A stretch of DNA of 64,000 nt from Streptomyces bluensis (lineage in GTDB: Bacteria > Actinomycetota > Actinomycetes > Streptomycetales > Streptomycetaceae): NCBI RefSeq assembly GCF_014650715.1, contig NZ_BMVM01000024.1:1-64000 (forward strand), read 5' to 3'. The translations under genes were made by a program, and so were the position numbers. Positions 31,733 through 40,287 of this stretch are shown here, piece after piece. The notes under the pieces were generated by a model that worked only from the letters and a program-made list of their open reading frames with translations, was not told the DNA's origin and did not search any database. Numbering within the stretch: the stretch's first letter is position 1; each line of letters starts with the position of its first letter.

Positions 31733-32554
31733 CTATGCCGGAGCCGCGGCCGTTTCCTTGTCCTCCGCGGGCGCGGAGGCCGCCGCCACACGGTCACGGC
31801 GCTCGCGGCGGACCAGGATGACCCAGCCCACAGGGACGCCGGCGGCGAACAGCCACCACTGGACGGCGTACGCGTAGTTCAGTGCGGCGTCCTCGCTGCC
31901 GGGCCTGCCGAGAGGCTCGGGGGAGCCGCCCTTCGGCTCCGGTGCCGTCTGCACGATGTAGCCGCCGAGCACCTCGGCACCGAGGCGGCGGGCCTCGTGC
32001 CCACTGTTGATCAGCATGATCTGCCGGTCCGGCAGCCCCTGGAGGTTCTTGATGCCGCTGGCCTCGGTCGTCTCGTCGGGCATGAGCCGCCCGGTGACGG
32101 TGATCTCACCGCGGGGCGGTGCGGGGATCTCGGGGAACTCGGTCTGGCTCGGGCCGTCCGCGGGGATCCAGCCCCGGTTGACGAGCAGGACCTTGCCGTC
32201 GTCGAGGACGAAGGGGGTCAGGACGTGGTAGCCCACCGCGTCGTCGGAGTTGGTGCGGCGGCGGACGACGACCTCTTCGCCGGTGTCGAAGCGGCCCTTC
32301 GCGGTCACGCTGCGGTACCGCTCGTTGCTGGTGACGGTGTGTCCGGGGGAGGTCATCCTCTCCACGGGCACCGGCCGCGCGCCCAGCGCGTCGGAGACCA
32401 GCTGGTTCCTCGCGGTGCGCTCCTCGTAGCGGTGCATCTGCCAGATGCCCAGCCTGATCATCGTGGGGATGAGGAGGAGGGCGACCAGCGTGAGGATCAC
32501 CCACTGCCGGGACAACAGGAAGCGGTACACCCCACGACCGTACAACTCGGTCAT
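31733..32554 (-). CDS. SURF1-family cytochrome oxidase assembly protein
   Basis: This 273-residue protein has the SURF1 layout: an N-terminal helix with the signature RFLLSRQWVILTLVALLLIP, then LGIWQMHRYEER, a large periplasmic domain (VLLVNRGWIPADG is the conserved core), and a C-terminal helix starting YAVQWWLFAAGVPVGW. SURF1 helps assemble the haem a centre of cytochrome c oxidase. Two starts are possible, 32554 and 32563, neither with a strong ribosome site; I prefer 32554. The C terminus has an alanine/glutamate-rich tail. Confidence 0.9.
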   Translation of the reverse strand: MTELYGRGVYRFLLSRQWVILTLVALLLIPTMIRLGIWQMHRYEERTARNQLVSDALGARPVPVERMTSPGHTVTSNERYRSVTAKGRFDTGEEVVVRRRTNSDDAVGYHVLTPFVLDDGKVLLVNRGWIPADGPSQTEFPEIPAPPRGEITVTGRLMPDETTEASGIKNLQGLPDRQIMLINSGHEARRLGAEVLGGYIVQTAPEPKGGSPEPLGRPGSEDAALNYAYAVQWWLFAAGVPVGWVILVRRERRDRVAAASAPAEDKETAAAPA

Positions 32555-32579
32555 GGGGCGCATGCGGGTGGGGCCCGCT

Positions 32580-32813
32580 TCAGACCTTGTCGACGATCCC
32601 CACTTTCCCCTCCGCCCGGGCGCAGTGGGCACCGCAGAACCAGCGGCCGTCGGCCTCGACGCCCTGGCCGATGATCTGGACGCGACAGTGCTCGCAGATG
32701 GGCGCCATGCGGTGGATCGCGCAGGCGAAGCAGTCGAAGACGTGCACCGCGCCCTGCGCGTGCACCTCGAAGGTCATGCCGTAGTCGTTTCCGCAGACTT
32801 CGCAACGTGTCAT
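32580..32813 (-). CDS. Small zinc-ribbon protein
   Basis: This 77-residue protein is dominated by cysteine pairs: CEVCG near residue 4, CFACAIH in the middle, CEHC, and CGAHC near the end. That gives eight cysteines able to hold two zinc ions. I do not recognise a named function. It lies immediately upstream of the SURF1 gene on the same strand, 16-25 bases away depending on the SURF1 start, and may be co-transcribed. ATG 32813 is preferred to an upstream in-frame start whose extension is arginine- and proline-rich. Confidence 0.82.
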   Translation of the reverse strand: MTRCEVCGNDYGMTFEVHAQGAVHVFDCFACAIHRMAPICEHCRVQIIGQGVEADGRWFCGAHCARAEGKVGIVDKV

Positions 32814-32893
32814 GCGCCACAGGGTGCGGCGCCGACGGGACACGGGCGAGCGGGCGCCGGGCGAGTCGCCCGGCAATCACCCGTACGCCCGGG

Positions 32894-33913
32894 TCACCGG
32901 CCCGTCGCGGGCGCCCCCCGGCCCGCCGCCGGCGCCCCCTGGCCCGCCGCAGGCTCGACGGACTGAAGCAGCTGCCCGAACGCCGCCTCGTCGATCACCG
33001 GCGTCCCGTACTGCCGGGCCCTGACCACCTTCGACGTGCCGGAGTCCGGGTCGTTGGTGACGAGGAGGCTGGTCAGCCGCGACAGGCTCGTCGAGACATG
33101 CAGTCCGGCCTCGACGGCACGGTCCTCCAGCAGCTCGCGGTCGACCGACGTATCCCCCGAGAAGGCGACACGCATGCCCTGTTTGAGTGGTGTGCCCTCT
33201 TCGTAGCGCCCCGGGTTGGGGTACGGGCACGGGGGCCGCTTGCGCGACGGGCGCCAACTCCCGGGCCCGTAGCCCCCGGAGGACTGCTGTCCGATGTGCG
33301 CGGAGCCGGACCACTCGGTCAGCGGCCGGCATTCGAGGAGCGGCAGCCGCACGCCCCGGCTCACCGCCGTGTGCAGGCTCGGCCGGAACGCCTCGGCCAG
33401 CACACGCGCGTCGTCCAGCGCGTGGTGCGCCCGCTGCTGTACGACGCCGAAGTGCGCGGCCAGCGACTCCAGCTTGTGGTTGGGCAGGGGCAGGCCCAGC
33501 TCCTTGGAGAGCGCGATGGTGCACAGCCGCTGTCGCACCGGCGCCTGGCGCTCCGCGCGCGCGTACTCCCGCGCGATCATCGACCAGTCGAAGACCGCGT
33601 TGTGCGCGACGAGCACGCGGTCGGCCAGGCGGGCCGAGAACTCCTCGGCGATGTCCTGGAAGAGGGGGGCTCCTTCGAGCATCTCGCTCGTCAGACCGTG
33701 GAGCCACACCGGGCCCGGGTCACGCTCCGGGTTGACCAACGTGTACCAGTGGTCCTCGACCTCGCCGCGCGCGTCCAGCCGGTAGACGGCCGCCGCGATG
33801 ATGCGGTCGTCCCGGGCCAGGCCCGTGGTCTCCACGTCGACGACCGCGTACCCCTGCGGATACGCGGCCGGCCAAGGGGCGTCGGACGGCGCGGTCGTAC
33901 GGTCTTCGAGCAT
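32894..33913 (-). CDS. DEDDh 3'-5' exonuclease with C-terminal BRCT domain
   Basis: This 339-residue fusion has an N-terminal DnaQ-like exonuclease. Exo I is VVDVETTGLARDD, Exo II VLVAHNAVFDWSMI and Exo III HHALDDARVLAEAF, giving the acidic metal-binding set and the catalytic His. After a linker of about 70 residues, residues from about 240 (MRVAFSGDTSVDRELLEDRA) form a BRCT domain, the DNA-end-binding module also found in NAD-dependent ligase. This suggests a repair or proofreading role. The last 20 residues are AAGxGAPA repeats. ATG 33913 is chosen; GTG two codons earlier is also possible. Confidence 0.87.
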   Translation of the reverse strand: MLEDRTTAPSDAPWPAAYPQGYAVVDVETTGLARDDRIIAAAVYRLDARGEVEDHWYTLVNPERDPGPVWLHGLTSEMLEGAPLFQDIAEEFSARLADRVLVAHNAVFDWSMIAREYARAERQAPVRQRLCTIALSKELGLPLPNHKLESLAAHFGVVQQRAHHALDDARVLAEAFRPSLHTAVSRGVRLPLLECRPLTEWSGSAHIGQQSSGGYGPGSWRPSRKRPPCPYPNPGRYEEGTPLKQGMRVAFSGDTSVDRELLEDRAVEAGLHVSTSLSRLTSLLVTNDPDSGTSKVVRARQYGTPVIDEAAFGQLLQSVEPAAGQGAPAAGRGAPATGR

Positions 33914-34054
33914 GGTCACTGAGGATACGGGCCGCGACTGACAGCCCGTACAGCCACCGCCCCGAACGAGCCGCGGCATCACGGCACATGCGCGCGTGGC
34001 CCGCCGCTTTCGCGACGCCGTCCGCCAGTTCACCGCCGCGCTCCACCGGCAGCC

Positions 34055-35041
34055 TCACCATCGGATCGGCACCGGAAGCGCCGTCAGGAGTGCTGACACC
34101 GCGACGACCACGCCCAGCGCGACCACCTCCGCACGCGCGGGGGAGCAGGCGCTGAGCGGGTCGCTCGCGCGGGTCAGCCGGACGCGCGACACCAGCGCGA
34201 GGACCGCGACGACGGCCACGAGGAGCACCTTGGCCAGCAGAGTGCGCCCGTACGCCGTCATGGTCAGCTGTTCCAGGACCGTGTCCGGCGGCATACGGCG
34301 CAGCGTGCTCCACACTCCGGTGGCGGTGAGGGCGGCGAGGAGAACGGCCGCCACGCGCGCGTAGAGCCCCAACAGCGCGGCACCCGCCTCCGCGCCGTCC
34401 CACCGCCGCAGCATCCGCAGGACATGGAACAGCCCGCCCGTCCACAGGGCGGCGCAGACCACGTGAACCAGCGTCAGGCCGCTGCCGGCGAGCGGAGTGT
34501 GCTCCGTCGTCGGGTGCGCCCGCAGGGCCTCCGCGACGGCGACCGCGGCGAGCGGCCATGCCTGGGCGGTGGGGCGGCGCGAGAGAGCGCACAGGCCGGC
34601 CGCGGCGAACGCGTTGACCTCCAGGAGGGCGAGCATGCCGTCCCGGGTCTCGTAGAGGCCCCCCACGTCGATGTCGGCAGGGCTCCGCGGCACCAGGTTG
34701 CCGGTCGCCACGACCGAGGCGAGACCCAGCGCGGCGACGAAACCGGCGGCGGCCGCGTACGGCGCCCAACTGCGCGGTGCCTCCGCGGGCGCCCCCGGCA
34801 CACGCCGCGCCAGCCGCGCCGCGAACAGTTCGCCCGCCGGTATGCACAGCGCCACGAACAGCACCGTGCGCAGCACGGCTATGCCGCCCGCTCCCGGAGC
34901 GACCGCCTCGCCCGTGCCCTCCAGGGCGACGCGCGGCCCGAGCAGCGGGATCAGGGCGGCCACGGCCACCAGGACGAGCACGGCGACGGCCCGCCCGGCG
35001 CCGGGACGGACGGCGTCGGCTGTCGGTCTGGTCAAGCTCAC
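34055..35041 (-). CDS. CopD-family (copper resistance D) membrane protein
   Basis: This 328-residue protein has about eight hydrophobic helices. HVVCAALWTGGLFHVLRM, carrying two histidines in a membrane segment, and LTATGVWSTLRR plus TAYGRTLLAKVLLV are typical of the CopD/YcnJ domain, implicated in copper import or binding. No CopC domain is fused and none is adjacent. The GTG at 35041 follows a weak site (TCTGGGG). It is convergent to nothing and lies between the exonuclease and CoA-transferase genes on the same strand. Confidence 0.83.
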   Translation of the reverse strand: MSLTRPTADAVRPGAGRAVAVLVLVAVAALIPLLGPRVALEGTGEAVAPGAGGIAVLRTVLFVALCIPAGELFAARLARRVPGAPAEAPRSWAPYAAAAGFVAALGLASVVATGNLVPRSPADIDVGGLYETRDGMLALLEVNAFAAAGLCALSRRPTAQAWPLAAVAVAEALRAHPTTEHTPLAGSGLTLVHVVCAALWTGGLFHVLRMLRRWDGAEAGAALLGLYARVAAVLLAALTATGVWSTLRRMPPDTVLEQLTMTAYGRTLLAKVLLVAVVAVLALVSRVRLTRASDPLSACSPARAEVVALGVVVAVSALLTALPVPIRW

Positions 35042-35141
35042 CCCCAGAGCTTCGCCAGTTGCCACAGAACAGGGCAAGTCATGGAAAACAACTGGCCGTA
35101 CAGCATTCCGCCCATGAGTACGCTTCCGGCCGCCGCCCGAT

Positions 35142-36572
35142 TCAAGCCCAGCACGCCTCGTCCGCGCCCCACGCCCCGGGCGGGCGCGACCAGTCGGCGG
35201 GCCCGCCCTCGAAGGACAGCGGCGACAGCGCGTACCGCAGCGTCCCGAGGAAGCCACGGGTCTCGGCGAGCCAGGCATCGGGACGGTCGTACGGGGCATA
35301 GGGGCGGTCGTTCGGGGCGTACGGGCGGCCGTACGAGGCGTCGGCGGGCCCGCCCTCGCCCGGGCCTTCGCCCCTGCTGCCTTTCGTCAGCCAGGCCGCT
35401 GTCCGCGCGAGCGCCAGCCGGACGAGCCGTGTGCCGCCCTCCTCCCGTTGCTGGGTGAGCGAGCGCAGCACGGCCGCGGCCAGCAGGTAACCGGTGCCGT
35501 GGTCGAGGGCCTGAGCGGGCAGCGCACCCGGCTGCCCGGCCGAGCCCTCGGTCACCGCGATCCCGGTGGCGGCCTGCACCAGGCTGTCGAAGCCCCGCCG
35601 CCCCGCCCACGGCCCGTACGCGCCCCACGCCGACAACTGCGCCACCACGACCCCGGGCCGCCGCCCGGCCAGCTCCTGAGGGGCGAGCCCGAACCGGTCC
35701 AGGGCGCCGGGCCGGTAGCCGGTCACCACCACGTCCGCCCCGGCGAGCAGTTCCCCGAACCTGCGGCGGTCCGTGCGGTCGGCCAGGTCGAGCGCGGCCG
35801 ACCGCTTCCCGAAGCCGGTGTCCGCGTGCTGGTCGGGGAGTTCGGGCAGCCCGGGGGAGTCCACACGCAGAACGTCCGCGCCCAGGAGGCCGAGAGTGCG
35901 GGTGGCGACGGGGCCCGCGATGACCCGGGTGAGATCCAGGACGCGTACGCCCGCGGCGGGCAGCCCCGGCTCACCGGCGAGCCGCCGCACAGGACCGGCC
36001 CCGACGACCTCCCGGTGCAGCAGCGGCCCGGCGGCGACGGCCCGCCCCTGCTCGTGCCCCGCCCACTCCTCCGGTGTGCGCACGGCGACCGCGAGCCCTC
36101 CGGCGCCGTACACCGTGTCCTCCACGTCCGTCGCGGACCGCTCCGCCAGAGCCGCGGCCACCGTCTCCACCGACGCGTCCCCGGGCAGCCCCAGCGCGCC
36201 CAGCAGACGCGCCCGGTGATGCGGGTAGTTGGCGTGCGTCCGCACCCACCCGTCCGCCGTCCGCCAGAACCGCGACAACGGCGCGAACGTGACCGGCTGC
36301 CGCCCGTCGACCAGCAGATGCCGCTCACTCACGAAGGCCGTGGCGACCGCCCCGTCGTCCACCCGTACCCGGGGCACTTCGGCGAGCCCGGCCCGCCGCG
36401 CCCCGAGCTCGGCGGCGGCCAGCGCGCAGGCCCCGACACAGGCCCGCGCCACCTCCCTTACGGGCAGCCGCGCCGGAAGCGCCCCGTCGCGTACGACCTC
36501 CGACACACGCGGAAGCAGCGCGGGATCGCCGCCCAGCGCCTCCCACACGAACTCCGTGTTCACAGCATCCAT
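35142..36572 (-). CDS. CaiB/BaiF-type (class III) CoA transferase
   Basis: This 476-residue protein has the family III CoA-transferase core in its second half: AGVRVLDLTRVIAGPVATRT, LGADVLRVDSPGLPELP, ADTGFGKRSAALDL and GYRPGALDRFGL. The first 210 residues form an additional domain (VWEALGGDPALLPRVSEVV), as in the longer two-lobed members. Members move CoA between carboxylic acids; the substrate is unknown. Near the C terminus a short repeat of YxRPYAPxDRP reflects a DNA repeat at about 35279-35335. ATG 36572. Confidence 0.87.
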   Translation of the reverse strand: MDAVNTEFVWEALGGDPALLPRVSEVVRDGALPARLPVREVARACVGACALAAAELGARRAGLAEVPRVRVDDGAVATAFVSERHLLVDGRQPVTFAPLSRFWRTADGWVRTHANYPHHRARLLGALGLPGDASVETVAAALAERSATDVEDTVYGAGGLAVAVRTPEEWAGHEQGRAVAAGPLLHREVVGAGPVRRLAGEPGLPAAGVRVLDLTRVIAGPVATRTLGLLGADVLRVDSPGLPELPDQHADTGFGKRSAALDLADRTDRRRFGELLAGADVVVTGYRPGALDRFGLAPQELAGRRPGVVVAQLSAWGAYGPWAGRRGFDSLVQAATGIAVTEGSAGQPGALPAQALDHGTGYLLAAAVLRSLTQQREEGGTRLVRLALARTAAWLTKGSRGEGPGEGGPADASYGRPYAPNDRPYAPYDRPDAWLAETRGFLGTLRYALSPLSFEGGPADWSRPPGAWGADEACWA

Positions 36573-36626
36573 GGGTGCACTATGTAGTGTGTGCTCGGCC
36601 AACACGTCGACGTGGGGGCAGCGAAA

Positions 36627-36656
36627 GGGCCGGGCGGCACCAGCACCGCCCGGCCC
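36627..36656 (-). terminator. Hairpin terminator of the subtilisin gene pair
   Basis: GGGCCGGGCGG (36627-36637) pairs perfectly with CCGCCCGGCCC (36646-36656) over an eight-base loop, starting 37 bases past the stop of the first peptidase gene on the minus strand and before the CoA-transferase start. It is the only strong hairpin in that gap. Confidence 0.75.
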
Positions 36657-36693
36657 AACGCCTGCACGTGAAGCAGGCGACGTACGTGAAGCC

Positions 36694-38214
36694 CTACTTC
36701 GCCACGGCGTCCAGTGCGTCGGCCATGCCCCAGCCGTAGAAGCCGTTGCGGTTCTTCGGTCCCTCGCACACCGCGTCGACCTTGCCGTCCCCGTCGATGT
36801 CGTACGGGTCCGTGCACGGTGTGGCGTCCGCCCCGGCGTACAGCAGCGCCTTCACCAGGGCCGGAGAGGCGTACGGGTGCGTGGACTTGATGAGCGCGGC
36901 GACGCCCGCGACGTGCGGGGACGCCATCGACGTACCGGCCATGTAACCCCAGTTGCCGCCGGGCAGCGTGCCCAGGATGAGGCCGCTGGTGGCGGGCGGG
37001 GCCGGGGTCTGGTAGCGGGTCGAGTCGCCACCGGGGGCCGCTATGTCGATCACCCCCAGACCGTGGTTCGAGAAGGACGACTTGATGCCCTTCGCGCCCG
37101 TCGAGGCGACCGTGACGACACCCGGCAGCTGGGTCGGGATGTCGAGGCACTCCGAGGGGTCGACCACACGGTCCGACGGAGTCGTGTCGTTCGGGGACGA
37201 CGGGTCGGTTATCTCGTCGGAGGCGAGGTCGTAGTTCTCGTTGCCCGCCGCCGCGACGTTGACCGCGCCCTTGCGCTCCGCGTACCGGGAGGCCCGGGTG
37301 ACGGCCTCGACGAGCGCCTTCTGGTCCGGGTCGTCCTTGCAGTTGAAGTACCAGGGGTCCGTGTAATAGCTGTTGTTCGTCACGTCGACGCCGTGCTCCG
37401 CCGCCCACACGAACCCGCAGACCACGGCCTCCGTGTAGAAGAAGCCGGCCGGCGTGGACACCTTGATGCCGGACACCTTCACCCCGGGCGCCACACCGGT
37501 CATCCCGACGCCGTTCTTCGCGGCCGCGATCTCACCCGCGACATGCGTTCCGTGCGGGCTCTCGTCGGCCCCGGGCCGCCAGGCCCCGTCGGTGGTGTCG
37601 GGCTTGCCCGTCACGCAGTTCACCGACGCCTCGCGGTCGAAGTTCGGCGCGATGTCGGGGTGCGTGTCGTCGACGCCCGTGTCGATGACGGCGACCGTGA
37701 CGTCCGGGCTGCCGAGCGACTTCTCGTGCGCCTTGTCCGCCTTGATGGCGGGCAGGTCCCACTGCAACGGCTCCAGCGGGTCCTGCCCGGCCTCCGCGTC
37801 GGCGGCCGCCACCTCCCGGGCGGTCAGCACCTTCGGCGTGTCCAGGTCGGCCGTCGACAGCGCGGGCAGCGGCGCGGTGCGCGTGGCACCGGCCGACTGC
37901 ACGCCGCGTACCTTGCGGATCGCCGCGGCGAACCCGGCATCCGAGGAGTGCACGACGATGACGCCGATCTGGTCGTACGACGTCACGATCGTGCCGCCCG
38001 CCTTGGCGATGGCCTTCTTCACGTGCGAGGAAGTGCCGTGCCCGGGGCTGACGTTGACCACGTAGCTGAGCGGGGTGGCGTCGGCGGCGGCCTCCTGGGG
38101 AGCCGCCACCGAGGCCGACGCCGTCGTGTTCGGCAGGACGGCGAGCGCCGTCGCCATGGCCATCCCCAGGGGGATCGCCACCACGCGGCGGGAGCGCTTG
38201 TGCGGCGCTGTCAT
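36694..38214 (-). CDS. Secreted S8 (subtilisin-like) serine peptidase, copy A
   Basis: This 506-residue preproprotein has a basic signal peptide with a hydrophobic core (VVAIPLGMAMATALAV), cleaving near TASAS, then a prosegment of about 100 residues. The catalytic triad is visible in VAVIDTGVDDTHPDIA (Asp near residue 175), PHGTHVAGEIAA (His near 223) and MAGTSMASPHVAGVAAL (Ser near 430). It should act outside the cell. ATG 38214 follows CTGGAG. It lies 88 bases downstream of its paralog on the same strand. Confidence 0.92.
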   Translation of the reverse strand: MTAPHKRSRRVVAIPLGMAMATALAVLPNTTASASVAAPQEAAADATPLSYVVNVSPGHGTSSHVKKAIAKAGGTIVTSYDQIGVIVVHSSDAGFAAAIRKVRGVQSAGATRTAPLPALSTADLDTPKVLTAREVAAADAEAGQDPLEPLQWDLPAIKADKAHEKSLGSPDVTVAVIDTGVDDTHPDIAPNFDREASVNCVTGKPDTTDGAWRPGADESPHGTHVAGEIAAAKNGVGMTGVAPGVKVSGIKVSTPAGFFYTEAVVCGFVWAAEHGVDVTNNSYYTDPWYFNCKDDPDQKALVEAVTRASRYAERKGAVNVAAAGNENYDLASDEITDPSSPNDTTPSDRVVDPSECLDIPTQLPGVVTVASTGAKGIKSSFSNHGLGVIDIAAPGGDSTRYQTPAPPATSGLILGTLPGGNWGYMAGTSMASPHVAGVAALIKSTHPYASPALVKALLYAGADATPCTDPYDIDGDGKVDAVCEGPKNRNGFYGWGMADALDAVAK

Positions 38215-38233
38215 GATGTCTCCAGTTCGTTCG

Positions 38234-38270
38234 CGGTACGAGCGGTACGAGTCGGTACGGCCGTACGAGC
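38234..38270. repeat. Short CGGTACGAG repeats between the peptidase genes
   Basis: CGGTACGAG occurs twice back to back (38234-38242 and 38243-38251), followed by a variant (CGGTACGGC) and CGTACGAGC. They fill most of the 88-base gap, just upstream of the start of peptidase copy A. They may be an operator array or slippage product. A small palindrome, CAGCCGACGGCTG, follows near 38287-38299. Confidence 0.55.
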
Positions 38271-38302
38271 CGTGCGGGAGAGCAGTCAGCCGACGGCTGC
38301 CG

Positions 38303-39841
38303 CTACTTGACGGCCTTGAGCGCGTTGACGATGCCGGCGCCGTAGAAGCCGTTCGCCTTCGGGCCGCCCTCACACACGGCGTCCTGCGTGCCGTCGCCGT
38401 CCTGGTCGTACGACTCGGGGCAGGCCTGCTGGTCGGCCTGCGCCTTCAGCAGCCGCTGCAGCTCGGCTCCGTTCGCCCACGGGTGGGTGGACTTCAGCAG
38501 CGCGGCGACACCCGCGACGTGCGGCGACGCCATCGAGGTGCCCTGGAGGAAGGCGTACTGCCCGTTCGGCATGGTGGAGAGGATCCGGCCGTCCTTCGAC
38601 GGGGTGTCCGGGAGCTGGTAGCGGCGGTCGCCGCCCGGGGCCGCGACGTCGACGACGCCCTTGCCGTACGTCGAGTAGTACGACTTGAGGTTCTGGACGC
38701 CCGTCGCGCTGACCGTGACGACACCCGGCAGCTGGGTCGGAAGGTCGAAGCACTCGGACGGGTCGATGGTGCGCTCGACCGGGGTGGAGTCGTCGGGGCT
38801 CGTGGTGTCGACGATCGCGTCCGAGGCGAGGTCGTGGTTGGAGTTGCCCGCCGACGCCACGTTCAGCAGGCCCTTCTTCTGGGCGTACAGCTGAGCCCGG
38901 TTGACCGCGTCGACGATGGCCTTCTGGTCCGGGTCGTCCACGCAGTTGTAGAGCCACGGGTCGACGTAGTAGCTGTTGTTCGTGATCTCCACGCCGTTGT
39001 CGGCGGCGAACACGAAGGCGCAGACGACGCTCTCCGGGTAGAACAGACCGTTGTCCGGGTCGCTCACCTTGATGCCGGACACCTTCACGCCGGGGGCGAC
39101 ACCGGCGACGCCTATGCCGTTGCGGGCCGCGGCGACCTCACCGGCGACGTGCGTGCCGTGGTAGTCGTCCGCGGTGTACGGGCGCCAGGCGCCCTCGCTG
39201 GTGTCCGCCACGCCGCCCACACAGTTGGCCGACTGGGACGCGGAGAAGTTCGGGGCGAGGTCGGGGTGGGTGTCGTCGACGCCGGTGTCGATCACGGCGA
39301 CGGTGACCTTGCCGCTGCCCGGGTTGATCTTCGCGGCCTTGTCGGCGCCGATCGCCCGCAGGTCCCACTGGTCGGCCTCAAGGGGCTCGCTCCCGGGGAC
39401 GTCCGCCGACGCGGCCTTCACCTTGGCGGCCTCCTCGGCCGTCAGATAGTCCGCGGCACCCACGTCCGTCGTGCCCGCGGCGACCAGCGGCGTGGTCCGG
39501 GTCGCACCCGCGGACTGCACACCGGGCACGGCACGTATCTGCGCGCCGAAGTCCGGGTTGGCCGAGTGGACCACGATCACGCCGATCTTGTCGTACGTGA
39601 TGACGACGGTGCCACCGGCCTTGGCTATCGCCTTCTCGACGGCCGCGATGGTCCGCTTGTCCGTGCTCGTGTTGACGACGTACGCCAGGTTCGGGCCGTC
39701 CTCGGTCACCGAGGCGGCGGAGGCGGCCGAGGTGAGCGGCGCGGCCGAGGCGACACCCGGCAGGAAGCCGAGAGAGGCGGTCAGCGAGAGGGCGACCGGA
39801 ACCGCGAGCGCGAGACGGCGTCTTGAGCGCAGTTGAGCCAT
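38303..39841 (-). CDS. Secreted S8 (subtilisin-like) serine peptidase, copy B
   Basis: This 512-residue preproprotein has a signal peptide (RRRLALAVPVALSLTASL, cleaving near VASA) and a prosegment, then the catalytic blocks VAVIDTGVDDTHPDLAPN, YHGTHVAGEVAAARNG and LQGTSMASPHVAGVAAL. It matches copy A along its whole length, including NNSYYxDPWxxNCxDDPDQK and the C-terminal AVCEGxxxxNGFYGxG, so the pair arose by tandem duplication. ATG 39841 follows GTGGAG. It is the upstream gene, so a shared transcript would start here. Confidence 0.93.
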   Translation of the reverse strand: MAQLRSRRRLALAVPVALSLTASLGFLPGVASAAPLTSAASAASVTEDGPNLAYVVNTSTDKRTIAAVEKAIAKAGGTVVITYDKIGVIVVHSANPDFGAQIRAVPGVQSAGATRTTPLVAAGTTDVGAADYLTAEEAAKVKAASADVPGSEPLEADQWDLRAIGADKAAKINPGSGKVTVAVIDTGVDDTHPDLAPNFSASQSANCVGGVADTSEGAWRPYTADDYHGTHVAGEVAAARNGIGVAGVAPGVKVSGIKVSDPDNGLFYPESVVCAFVFAADNGVEITNNSYYVDPWLYNCVDDPDQKAIVDAVNRAQLYAQKKGLLNVASAGNSNHDLASDAIVDTTSPDDSTPVERTIDPSECFDLPTQLPGVVTVSATGVQNLKSYYSTYGKGVVDVAAPGGDRRYQLPDTPSKDGRILSTMPNGQYAFLQGTSMASPHVAGVAALLKSTHPWANGAELQRLLKAQADQQACPESYDQDGDGTQDAVCEGGPKANGFYGAGIVNALKAVK

Positions 39842-40287
39842 GGGATCTCCACATCATCCTGAAACGAAAACCCGCCCGTGACACAGGGGTGCCCGGGCAG
39901 GTACATGACGCGTGGTGCAGGCCGAAACTATCTCCCGCCCTCCCTGGCCAGCAACGACTTACGGCGACGACGACCGAAGTACAGGGAAACCCCTCACTTG
40001 AGCCGAGCGGGTGACCGGTCCCGACCGCCTGCGAACCGCATGTGAACCACTTGCGAAAAGAACCGTGCGGGAGTTGAACCGGTTCCCGCGCGCCGCCGTG
40101 ACGTTGAGCAGGGAGCCCGAGCACCATCGGGCCCCCTGCCGGATCACGCACCGGGCACCTGCACCTCGCCGGCCGGTGTGATCCACATCTACCTGAGGAT
40201 CAGAGCCGTCATATGTCCGAAACCGACCCGTCCCCGACATCACCCCCGACCCCCGGGGCAACCGAAACCGCAACGCGAGGAGACTCC
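39842..40287. other. Divergent intergenic region between subtilisin and DUF485 genes
   Basis: No gene is credible. The region holds a PHO-box-like direct repeat (40026-40047, separate entry) and an inverted repeat near 40066-40088, where GCGGGA faces TCCCGC around TTGAACCGG. From 40213 a possible N-terminal extension of the DUF485 gene is open. Promoters of both divergent transcripts must lie here, but I could not assign hexamers with confidence. Confidence 0.5.
40026..40047 (-). promoter_or_regulatory. PHO-box-like direct repeat upstream of the subtilisin pair
   Basis: On the minus strand two adjacent 11-base units read GTTCACATGCG and GTTCGCAGGCG, the layout of a PhoP operator. It lies about 185 bases before peptidase copy B, farther than usual from a start codon, so it may control that gene from a distant promoter or be chance. 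The DUF485/ActP transcript runs the other way and could also be the target. Confidence 0.45.

Noticed and set aside
36229..38310. 693-codon plus-strand open frame opposite the CoA-transferase and peptidase genes
   Set aside because: It spans two real genes and their terminator in antisense, and is V/R/G-rich without any domain.
40050..40110. Possible tRNA-like sequence on the minus strand (GGTTCAACTCC with a flanking stem)
   Set aside because: The T-arm does not pair properly, and no acceptor stem or anticodon arm could be built. It is a simple inverted repeat.
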